From SIG299 sp964544055 (GTDB lineage Bacteria; Bacillota; Clostridia; Lachnospirales; Lachnospiraceae): 11,550 nt of DNA. The stretch spans positions 1 to 11,550 of the forward strand of contig CAZJAA010000052.1 of the NCBI GenBank assembly GCA_964544055.1, given 5' to 3'. The notes beneath the pieces were generated by a model. It was not told the origin of the DNA. It saw nothing but the letters and a program-made list of their open reading frames with translations, and ran no database searches. Below, one piece after another: positions 6,284 through 11,550 of the stretch. Made by a program: the position numbers and the translations under genes. Every line of letters begins with the position of its first letter. Position 1 is the stretch's first letter.

Positions 6284-6787
6284 ATGGATTATGAAGAACA
6301 ATATGACAAAATATTCCGTTATTGTTATTTTAAAGTAAATCAGGCAGCAACGGCAGAAGACATTACCCAGGAGACATTCCTCCGCTTCTTGGAAAGCAAT
6401 ACTTACAGGGAATCGGGAAAGTGCCTGAATTATCTGTATACAATTGCCAGAAATTTGTGTGTGGAGGAATACCGCAGACGTGTACCGGAGGAACTGCCGG
6501 AAGAGGTGGCATCAGAAAGCATGGAGGATAGCATGGTGGAACGCATGGATATGAAACGGGCACTGTCCGGACTTTCTGTGACGGAGCGTGAGCTGGTGCT
6601 GTTGCGGTATGTCAACGAGGTTCCGGTGAAAGTCATTTGTGAACTGTACGAATGTTCCCGCTTTGCCCTAAACCGGAGATTGAAACAGATTATAAAAAAG
6701 CTTTGGCAGTATCTGTCCGAGGAATCCGGTGGAAAGAGGGCAGATGCAAAAGGAAAGAGGGAAAATGGAAAGGAGGAAACGGTTTGA
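6284..6787 (+). CDS. RNA polymerase ECF-type sigma factor
   Basis: The 167-residue protein has the two helical domains of a sigma-70 group 4 (ECF) factor. Region 2 spans about 1-66, including the core-binding and -10 segment 'AEDITQETFLRFLE...LYTIARNLCVEEYRRR'. Region 4 spans about 92-140, with the helix-turn-helix 'LSVTERELVLLRYVNEVPVKVICELYECSRFALNRRLKQI' that reads the -35 element. It directs RNA polymerase to its own promoter set, probably including this operon. The start at 6284 is preferred over the ATG at 6278 because AGGGAG (6271-6276) is 7 bases from the former and only 1 from the latter. The tail after 148 is lysine- and glutamate-rich. It overlaps the next gene by four bases (TTGA). 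No standard soluble anti-sigma gene follows. Confidence 0.92.
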   Translation: MDYEEQYDKIFRYCYFKVNQAATAEDITQETFLRFLESNTYRESGKCLNYLYTIARNLCVEEYRRRVPEELPEEVASESMEDSMVERMDMKRALSGLSVTERELVLLRYVNEVPVKVICELYECSRFALNRRLKQIIKKLWQYLSEESGGKRADAKGKRENGKEETV

Positions 6788-7527
6788 AACTTGGTAAAAG
6801 TGAACAGGAACTATTAAAACTGGCATTTCAGCCGCCGGAATCAAAGAAGAAACGTGTATTTTTACGAACGATGCCAAAGCAGGAACTCACACTGGGAAGA
6901 CTGTTATTTTCCCAGGCGGCATTTATCCGGAAATGGGTCTGGGCAATGTCATTTCTGCTGTTTGGAGCTGGTGTGTTACTGGCAGATTGTGTCAGCCTGG
7001 ACGCCGTCTGGGTCATATCGGCACTTGCTCCATTTACGGCACTGCTTCTGCTTTTGGAATTTGCGCGATCTTCGGCGTATGGAATGGCAGAACTGGAACT
7101 TTCTGCACGCTTTTCCCTGCGGACGATTCTTCTTGCAAGAATGGCAATGCTCGGAATGGCACAGCTGGCAGGATTATTTTTGGCAGTCGGGCTGGAAAGG
7201 CTTGTCGTGTTCCTTGGTCTTGTCATCAGAACAGAGGGCAGTGAAAGAACATTTTTTCAAAGCGGCATTTATCTTTTGGTGCCATATTTGCTGACAGCAG
7301 TGCTGGGACTTCTGGTACTTCGTCAGATACATGGAAAGGAAGGAATGGCGGCCTGTGGTGCGGTCAGTGCCATGGTAAGCGTGCTTGCACCACTGTCCCG
7401 GCTGTTTTTACCGGAGCTTTATGAAAAAAGCATGACGGCAGTCTGGCTGGTGGCGGCGTTGTTTCTTGCCGAAGGTCTGGTAAAGGAATATAAGAAAACA
7501 ATTCATTATATGGAAGAACTGGCATAA
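6784..7527 (+). CDS. Six-helix membrane protein of the sigma-ABC operon
   Basis: The 247-residue protein begins with a cytoplasmic segment of about 48 residues, then hydrophobic helices at about 49-66, 73-92, 119-147, 162-180, 187-207 and 218-234. I recognise no catalytic motif. The start is TTG at 6784, overlapping the sigma-factor stop as TTGA, because AAAGGAGG lies 7 bases upstream; the frame is open further upstream, but that part is inside the sigma gene and has no ribosome site. Being sandwiched between an ECF sigma factor and an ABC exporter, it could hold the sigma factor at the membrane through its N-terminal segment, as an anti-sigma would, or be an extra subunit of the exporter. 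Both are inferences; no zinc-binding anti-sigma motif is visible. Confidence 0.82.
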   Translation: MKLGKSEQELLKLAFQPPESKKKRVFLRTMPKQELTLGRLLFSQAAFIRKWVWAMSFLLFGAGVLLADCVSLDAVWVISALAPFTALLLLLEFARSSAYGMAELELSARFSLRTILLARMAMLGMAQLAGLFLAVGLERLVVFLGLVIRTEGSERTFFQSGIYLLVPYLLTAVLGLLVLRQIHGKEGMAACGAVSAMVSVLAPLSRLFLPELYEKSMTAVWLVAALFLAEGLVKEYKKTIHYMEELA

Positions 7528-7582
7528 CAGGACTTTTTGCCGGAAGAGCTTTACGGTTAGAAAAAAAGAAAGGGAGGTTGCA

Positions 7583-8293
7583 ATGGAATTAGTTGTTGAT
7601 CGAGTAACAAAACAATATCAGAATAAAATAGCAGTGGACCGCATTTCTATGACACTGCATAAAGGAGTATACGGGCTTCTGGGGGCAAACGGTGCCGGGA
7701 AAACAACATTGATGCGAATGCTCTGCGGCATTTTAACACCAACCGGGGGAACTATTTCCTTAGATGGTGTGGATGCAAGGGAGGAAAGCTACCGTGCAAA
7801 GCTGGGATATCTGCCGCAGGATTTTGGATATTATCCGGAGTTTACCGGATGGGATTTTCTACTTTATATGGCAGCCTTAAAGGGACTTTCCAGGGAACAG
7901 GCAAAACGGAAAGCAGAAGAACTTTTGTCACTGGTGGCTCTTGGCAACGTGGCGAAAAAGAAGATGAAAACCTATTCCGGCGGTATGAAACAGCGGATTG
8001 GTATTGCCCAGGCACTGCTGAATGACCCGGAGGTGCTGATTTTTGACGAACCAACGGCGGGACTTGACCCAAAAGAGAGAGTCCGCTTCCGAAATCTGAT
8101 TGCAGAGCTTGGCAAAGATAGTATTGTGCTGTTGTCCACGCATATTGTGTCGGACATTGAGCATATTGCAGACGAAATCCTGATGATGAAGGGTGGACGA
8201 CTGATTTACGAGGGTGTCTGGGAGGAAAGCCAGGGAGACCTGGAAAAATTTTATCTGGAACAGTTTGAGGAAGGAGGAGAAGAGCTTGAATAA
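7583..8293 (+). CDS. ABC transporter ATP-binding protein
   Basis: All motifs of a working ABC ATPase are present in the 236-residue protein: Walker A GANGAGKT (34-41), Q-loop Gln79, signature YSGGMKQRIG (131-140), Walker B VLIFDEPTAGLD (151-162) with catalytic Glu156, and switch His187 in STHIVSD. It powers export through the ABC-2 permease encoded next, at the inner face of the membrane. The single-domain form and the 'FGYYPEFTGWDFLLYMA' region resemble ATPases of drug- or peptide-resistance exporters, but the substrate cannot be read. The start ATG has GGGAGG about 6 bases upstream. The 55-base gap from the preceding gene contains no terminator. Its last codons carry the ribosome site (AAGGAGG, 8271-8277) of the permease. 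Confidence 0.95.
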   Translation: MELVVDRVTKQYQNKIAVDRISMTLHKGVYGLLGANGAGKTTLMRMLCGILTPTGGTISLDGVDAREESYRAKLGYLPQDFGYYPEFTGWDFLLYMAALKGLSREQAKRKAEELLSLVALGNVAKKKMKTYSGGMKQRIGIAQALLNDPEVLIFDEPTAGLDPKERVRFRNLIAELGKDSIVLLSTHIVSDIEHIADEILMMKGGRLIYEGVWEESQGDLEKFYLEQFEEGGEELE

Positions 8294-9482
8294 TTTTTGG
8301 GTATTGGTACGTTTTGAAGGTAAAAAAATCTTAAGCAGAAAGATAACCTGGATTGCGTTTTTCAGTGTGTTTACCATTATGCTGGTGTGTGGCGTATACC
8401 GCATGTTCGTATCGGAAACGGTGGATGGGGTGCGTGTGAGTGCACAGGAAGAAGAAATGCAGCAGAAGGCAGAAATCAAAAAACTTGCCGGAAGAAAGAT
8501 GAATGATGCGCTGTTTGATGAAATGCTGGCAGCTATGGAAAATGAGGAAGCATTTGCACCATATGAAGAAATTTACCGGAATCTGTGGCGGGATTATTTT
8601 GATGACGAGGCAGTGTCAGGACTTTCTGTGTCTGACCTAAAAGAACAACTGGACATTGCTCCGGAGGAAGAACTGTTTTATGCTGTCCGTCGGCAGCGGA
8701 TAGAAAAAACGATGCAGGAACAGTGGCTGACGGAAGGAGAAAAGAACTACTGGAGAGAAATACTTGACAAGGAAGAACTGCCATGGAGCTATGATTATAT
8801 CCTCGGGGTACAGTACACCTGGGTGGCGGTATACACAACAATAGTTTTAGTTGCCTTGATGCTTGCGGTCTGTCTGGCAAATCTGTTTGCCGAGGAGCAT
8901 CAGAAAAAGACCGACCAGCTTGTGCTCTGCAGCCGGAACGGGCGGGGTGTGCTGTATGGAGCAAAGCTGACCGCAGGGTTTTTGTTTACCCTCGTCAGCA
9001 CTGCTCTTGTCCTGATGGCATCAGCACTGCCACAGTTACTTTTGCTCGGCACGGATGGTATGTCGGCACCCATCCAGTTACTCACTCCGACCAGTATGTG
9101 TACCATGACCTTTGGTGAGATGCTGCTTTATGTGTATGCACTTGCCATTCTGGCAGCCGTCATGTATGCGGCAATTACCATGTGCTGCTCGGAGCTGTTC
9201 AGCAACAGCACCGTGACAGTCATGGCGTTGATTGTCGTGCTGGTGCTCGTGCCGATGATGGTATATATTCCGGAAAAATACCGCATCGCCTCCCAGATTT
9301 TTGAGTTAAATCCCATCAATATACTTTCAATCTGGAGTGCCGGAGATTACCGCCTGGTACCGTTTTTTGAAAGCTATCTGAATGTACGTCAGGTGGCACC
9401 GGTGCTGTATACAGTACTGACGCTGCTTTGTATGTGGATAGGACGCAGAGCCTATTTAAAATTTCAGGTGGGTGAAAGATAA
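8286..9482 (+). CDS. ABC-2 type permease
   Basis: The 398-residue protein has helix 1 at about 21-41, a large extracellular loop (about 42-175, charged), and helices at about 178-200, 227-251, 278-299, 308-328 and 370-388. The cytoplasmic loop after helix 2, 'FAEEHQKKTDQLVLCSRNGR', fits the ABC-2 permease pattern (F..E...g....ll..p..R) that contacts the ATPase. It is the membrane half of the exporter with the preceding gene. The start is TTG at 8286, eight bases after AAGGAGG and overlapping the ATPase stop by 8 bases; the longer open frame to 8214 lies within the ATPase gene and lacks a ribosome site. It is the last gene of the operon. Confidence 0.88.
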   Translation: MNNFWVLVRFEGKKILSRKITWIAFFSVFTIMLVCGVYRMFVSETVDGVRVSAQEEEMQQKAEIKKLAGRKMNDALFDEMLAAMENEEAFAPYEEIYRNLWRDYFDDEAVSGLSVSDLKEQLDIAPEEELFYAVRRQRIEKTMQEQWLTEGEKNYWREILDKEELPWSYDYILGVQYTWVAVYTTIVLVALMLAVCLANLFAEEHQKKTDQLVLCSRNGRGVLYGAKLTAGFLFTLVSTALVLMASALPQLLLLGTDGMSAPIQLLTPTSMCTMTFGEMLLYVYALAILAAVMYAAITMCCSELFSNSTVTVMALIVVLVLVPMMVYIPEKYRIASQIFELNPINILSIWSAGDYRLVPFFESYLNVRQVAPVLYTVLTLLCMWIGRRAYLKFQVGER

Positions 9483-9527
9483 AAAAATACTGCCAGCACA
9501 GGAGTATCTGCTTCTGTGCTGGCAGTA
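9481..9527 (-). terminator. Terminator hairpin shared by the converging genes, T run on the reverse strand
   Basis: TACTGCCAGCACAG (9488-9501) and CTGTGCTGGCAGTA (9514-9527) form a perfect 14-bp stem with a 12-base loop. Read on the reverse strand it is followed at once by seven T residues (A run at 9481-9487), so it is a strong terminator for the diguanylate cyclase gene. Read forward it lies 5 bases after the permease stop but is followed by AAGCCTTT, a poor T tract; forward termination is likely weaker. Confidence 0.88.
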
Positions 9528-9560
9528 AGCCTTTGAAAGTTATGTTTTTTTGTTCTGCGG

Positions 9561-10667
9561 TCAGGCATTTGCGTCGCGGCGTGCTTTTCCTGTCTGTTTA
9601 TAATAGTTTTTCTTCATTTCATACATTTTATTATCAGCATTTTCAAACACCTGCTCATAGGTTTTCCGGTCATCCGACGGATGCGTATCAATACCATAGG
9701 AAATCGACAGCTTCCAGCCGTTTGTCGCTTTATTGGTCTTTTCTATCATCTGTTCCATGGCTGCCAGTCTTGCACGGATTGTTTTTTCATCACACTTTTC
9801 AAAAACCAGTACGAATTCATCGCCGCCTATCCGGTACAGCTTTCCATATCCCCAGAACGCATTGACTAGAATTCCGGCTGCGGACGTAATCAGACGGTCT
9901 CCCTCCTGGTGTCCAAGCTCATCGTTTACGCTTTTTAAGCCATTGATATCAAAAAGAACCAGTCCATAGGTGTGGTTTATAACAAGCATTTCCCGCTTTT
10001 GGTCATAGGCATTCCGGTTCCGCACACCGGTCAGAAAATCGTACTTTGCGCTCATTTCCAAAGTAAAAACATAATAAAGCAGAAGACAGATGGCTACAGT
10101 AGGCCACATCGAGCGGATGTTGATATCAAAAATCTGTACACTTACTCCGGCAGCCACGACAAGAAAAATGGCGAGCAGATAAATCTTGTCCTGAAAATCG
10201 GCATCACGGTACTCTTTATAAGAAGTGTAAATAACTCCCAGGTAATAAAAAATGCTGACAACAATGGTCCATCCAAAAAGAGTGCCTCTGACATAATGAT
10301 TAGATGCGTCGACATAAAATAAAAGTCCTGTCCACTGGGTGGTAAGAGAACCGATTATTACAAGCAGTGCGGGAATTGCCGTCAGCTTTTCTTTTCTGCC
10401 CCATTTTTTGACGTTCATCATCACCAGACAATAATTAATCATGGGGCATAGTGAGTAAGTACAGACATTAGTGATGATATTTACCATTCGCCAGTGATAT
10501 TCCTCGGACAACGTTCCCAAAAGCTCACTGATTAAAATTAGCATTGTAAAAAAGACGCTGGCAAGGTAAAACTTATTTTTATAACGGTTTAGATGACGGC
10601 TGCGAATTGACAAAAGTGCTGCAAACATTGCAGCGGCCAGTGTTAGAAGATAAATATAAATGGTCAT
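9561..10667 (-). CDS. Seven-helix membrane diguanylate cyclase (GGDEF)
   Basis: The 368-residue protein has about seven hydrophobic helices in the first 203 residues (about 3-20, 33-51, 62-84, 95-111, 130-148, 161-180, 187-203), then a GGDEF domain from DFLTGVRNRNAYD (210-222) to the end. It keeps the metal and substrate parts FDINGLKSVND (239-249) and RIGGDEF (279-285). Such enzymes join two GTP into cyclic di-GMP. The inhibitory I-site, usually RxxD ending five residues before GGDEF, reads WGYG here (272-275), so feedback inhibition is probably lost. The membrane part is a likely ligand or membrane-state sensor of unknown input. The ATG at 10667 follows GGAGGG with 7 bases between. It has its own promoter at 10830-10858 and converges on the sigma-ABC operon. 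Confidence 0.92.
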   Translation of the reverse strand: MTIYIYLLTLAAAMFAALLSIRSRHLNRYKNKFYLASVFFTMLILISELLGTLSEEYHWRMVNIITNVCTYSLCPMINYCLVMMNVKKWGRKEKLTAIPALLVIIGSLTTQWTGLLFYVDASNHYVRGTLFGWTIVVSIFYYLGVIYTSYKEYRDADFQDKIYLLAIFLVVAAGVSVQIFDINIRSMWPTVAICLLLYYVFTLEMSAKYDFLTGVRNRNAYDQKREMLVINHTYGLVLFDINGLKSVNDELGHQEGDRLITSAAGILVNAFWGYGKLYRIGGDEFVLVFEKCDEKTIRARLAAMEQMIEKTNKATNGWKLSISYGIDTHPSDDRKTYEQVFENADNKMYEMKKNYYKQTGKARRDANA

Positions 10668-10740
10668 ACGTTGCCCTCCTGTCTGTTTTTATATGTGTTT
10701 GAAAGCCTCCCAAGGAAGCATTTTTCGTAGTAAGCAAAAT

Positions 10741-10796
10741 AAAAAAAATTTTCTGCTTTTTCTTTCCATATTTGACCGCTTTTGCATGGAAAGCAG
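10741..10796 (-). promoter_or_regulatory. Terminator-like hairpin in the leader of the cyclase gene
   Basis: On the reverse strand, CTGCTTTCCAT (10796-10786) pairs with ATGGAAAG (10769-10762) and, past a small bulge, AGCAG (10757-10753). Eight T residues follow four bases later (A run at 10741-10748). It lies between the promoter and the start codon, about 27 bases from the predicted RNA start and 70 bases before the gene, so it could end transcription early. A smaller hairpin, GCTTCC/GGAGGC, follows at 10719-10705. No known riboswitch consensus fits. Confidence 0.5.
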
Positions 10797-10829
10797 ATGA
10801 GGTATCGGCGACTTAAATTTGTTGGACTT

Positions 10830-10858
10830 ATTATAGTATAAGAAGCTGAAAAAAGCAA
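10830..10858 (-). promoter_or_regulatory. Sigma-A-type promoter of the cyclase gene
   Basis: On the reverse strand TTGCTT (10858-10853) and TATAAT (10835-10830) are separated by exactly 17 bases, a near-consensus promoter. Transcription would begin near 10823, leaving a leader of about 155 bases before the ATG. The site overlaps the first codons of the broken exported-protein gene on the forward strand. Confidence 0.75.
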
Positions 10859-11070
10859 TATGCCTGTTTTTAGCTTTTCTTTGCTTTGGAATGTCTGTTA
10901 CTGGAACGAGGTACGAGAGAGTGGTAACCAATGTTTGGACAGCTTTGGGGGATTACAGGAAGAAGAAAAGTTCCGATACAAAGATAAGCTCATCCTATAC
11001 TAAGCTGGTAGTTGGAGACGGATATGCTGCTTATATAGATGAAACATCAAACTTACATAATTTTGTATGA
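10837..11070 (+). pseudogene. Broken exported protein, fragment 1: signal peptide without a start codon
   Basis: The frame is open from 10837 to the TGA at 11068-11070. Its first codons read KKLKKAICLFLAFLCFG, a textbook Sec signal peptide with a lysine-rich start and hydrophobic core, yet there is no ATG, GTG or TTG before it: the codons are TAG, TAT, AAG, AAG, CTG. The only in-frame ATG (10891) falls at the end of the hydrophobic core and has no ribosome site. After the signal come 'SVTGTRYERVV' and 'KLVVGDGYAAYIDETSNLHNF', which could be the start of a repeat domain. The frame continues as fragment 2 if one base near 11061-11064 (four T) is removed, giving 'NLHN-YDDTG'. This is best read as a dead gene that lost its start and frame. 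Confidence 0.6.
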
Positions 11071-11311
11071 TGATACTGGTGCAACAGAGGGAGTAGATTT
11101 ATCTAAGAAATATAAAGGGCTTGGTGATGACCGTACCTATCTTGTCACGATTGATTCGAACGGAAATGTGTGGACGGCATATCCATATACGGCGGATGAA
11201 GTGGAAGAACAATTAGAGGATTTGTTTAAGGATGTTGCAGAACATGGTGGAACTATGGGGTCTGGTATCGGAAATCCTTTTTTTGATGCGGAATTTTGGA
11301 ATGCTGACTAA
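11039..11311 (+). pseudogene. Broken exported protein, fragment 2: middle part
   Basis: This 90-codon open frame could be called as a small gene, but it has no ribosome site before the ATG at 11039 and a stop (TAG, 11036) directly before it. It contains 'DRTYLVTIDSNGNVWTAYPY', which has the 'surveyed value, then DxxGxVW' look of RCC1 or beta-propeller repeat strands, followed by a glutamate-rich helix and glycine-rich 'GGTMGSGIGNPF'. It fits between fragments 1 and 3 in order and phase, each join needing removal of one base. Its end contains a run of seven T (11278-11284), a natural place for the second frameshift. If it were made, it would be a soluble acidic protein of unknown role. Confidence 0.55.
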
Positions 11312-11501
11312 CGTACAGCAAATTGTTTCAGACTATCCGTATAGTTTTTTAGTATTATCCGAAAATGGAATTTTGCAAAACAGTGAAGGCTTTGTTTACG
11401 AATCATTGAATGGCGTATCACAATTTGCAGAGGATGCAACTGGGGTAATAGCAACTATGGATGAAGATGGGATACTGACATTTTTCAATGCAGATGGATA
11501 G
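11301..11501 (+). pseudogene. Broken exported protein, fragment 3: RCC1-like C-terminal repeats
   Basis: From the ATG at 11301 the frame gives 66 residues; it is also open upstream to at least 11232. It reads 'NVQQIVSDYPYSFLVLSENG' and then 'VSQFAEDATGVIATMDEDG', two copies of a pattern seen in RCC1-type propeller repeats (nVkqIs.g..hslaLt.dG). There is no ribosome site before 11301, so independent translation is unlikely. The stop TAG at 11499-11501 is followed by a hairpin at 11525, suggesting this was the original end of the gene. Repeat family by eye only. Confidence 0.55.
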
Positions 11502-11524
11502 TGTCAAATGACTTATGAAAAAAG

Positions 11525-11546
11525 CTGAGCAAAAGAAAAGGCTCAG
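11525..11546 (+). terminator. Possible terminator hairpin at the window end
   Basis: CTGAGC (11525-11530) and GCTCAG (11541-11546) form a 6-bp stem with a 10-base A-rich loop, 24 bases after the broken gene's stop. The T run that would confirm it would lie beyond the window. Confidence 0.4.
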
Positions 11547-11550
11547 ATGA

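Noticed and set aside
6652..6783. Upstream extension of the six-helix membrane protein
   Set aside because: The frame is open there only because it overlaps the sigma-factor gene; the TTG at 6784 has an ideal ribosome site.
8214..8285. Upstream extension of the ABC permease
   Set aside because: It lies within the ATPase gene without a ribosome site; AAGGAGG at 8271-8277 points to the TTG at 8286.
10668..10823. Cyclic di-GMP riboswitch before the GGDEF gene
   Set aside because: The bases GCAAAAGCGGTC recall a piece of the GEMM core, but the conserved stems, the second GCAAA-type segment and the tetraloop-receptor are absent.
10860..11003. 47-codon open frame with its own ATG on the forward strand
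   Set aside because: It has no ribosome site and overlaps, in another frame, the signal peptide of the broken exported protein, which is far more protein-like.
1..11550. CRISPR arrays, insertion sequences, phage genes or toxin-antitoxin pairs
   Set aside because: I looked for direct repeat-spacer patterns, transposase or integrase motifs and paired small genes, and found none.

Overview
The window looks like a chromosomal stretch from a Gram-positive anaerobe of the class Clostridia, most likely family Lachnospiraceae. The reasons are tRNA genes without an encoded CCA, purine-rich AGGAGG-type ribosome sites, TTG and GTG starts placed behind good ribosome sites, moderate GC, and a gene mix (zinc-ribbon membrane protein paired with an acetyltransferase-like gene, DegV, HD-GYP, GGDEF, ECF sigma with an ABC exporter) familiar from that family. 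This placement is an inference from gene content, not from a marker gene.

Layout. Positions 1-350 hold a tRNA cluster: a truncated tRNA-His, then tRNA-Gln and tRNA-Lys, with a terminator after His and another after Lys. Positions 350-657 contain a decayed reverse-strand fragment resembling the C-terminal half of an HxlR-type winged-helix regulator, and a large nested inverted repeat. From 658 to 4851 five genes run forward: a HIT-family protein, a condensation/alcohol-acetyltransferase-like protein overlapping a zinc-ribbon six-helix membrane protein, an AAC(3)-like acetyltransferase and a DegV-family fatty-acid-binding protein. A good promoter at 4877-4905 then drives a membrane HD-GYP phosphodiesterase whose extracellular domain resembles a family 2 carbohydrate-binding module; it ends at a clear terminator.

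Positions 6284-9482 are a compact four-gene operon: ECF sigma factor, six-helix membrane protein, ABC ATPase and ABC-2 permease. Two of its genes begin at TTG codons overlapping the stop of the gene before, so their translation is probably coupled. This resembles a stress-responsive sigma factor controlling a membrane exporter, perhaps with the membrane protein acting in signal reception.

On the reverse strand at 9561-10667 lies a seven-helix diguanylate cyclase (GGDEF) without the usual RxxD inhibitory site. It has a strong promoter and a leader of about 155 bases carrying a terminator-like hairpin. With the HD-GYP enzyme, the window therefore encodes both a maker and a likely breaker of cyclic di-GMP. 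At the right end (10837-11501) is a broken gene for an exported protein with RCC1/beta-propeller-like repeats: it has signal-peptide coding sequence without a start codon and two frameshifts that both fit an extra T in a T run.

The parts most worth a second look are the CBM2-like/HD-GYP fusion, the cyclase leader, the sigma-ABC operon with its palindrome, and the two decayed genes.
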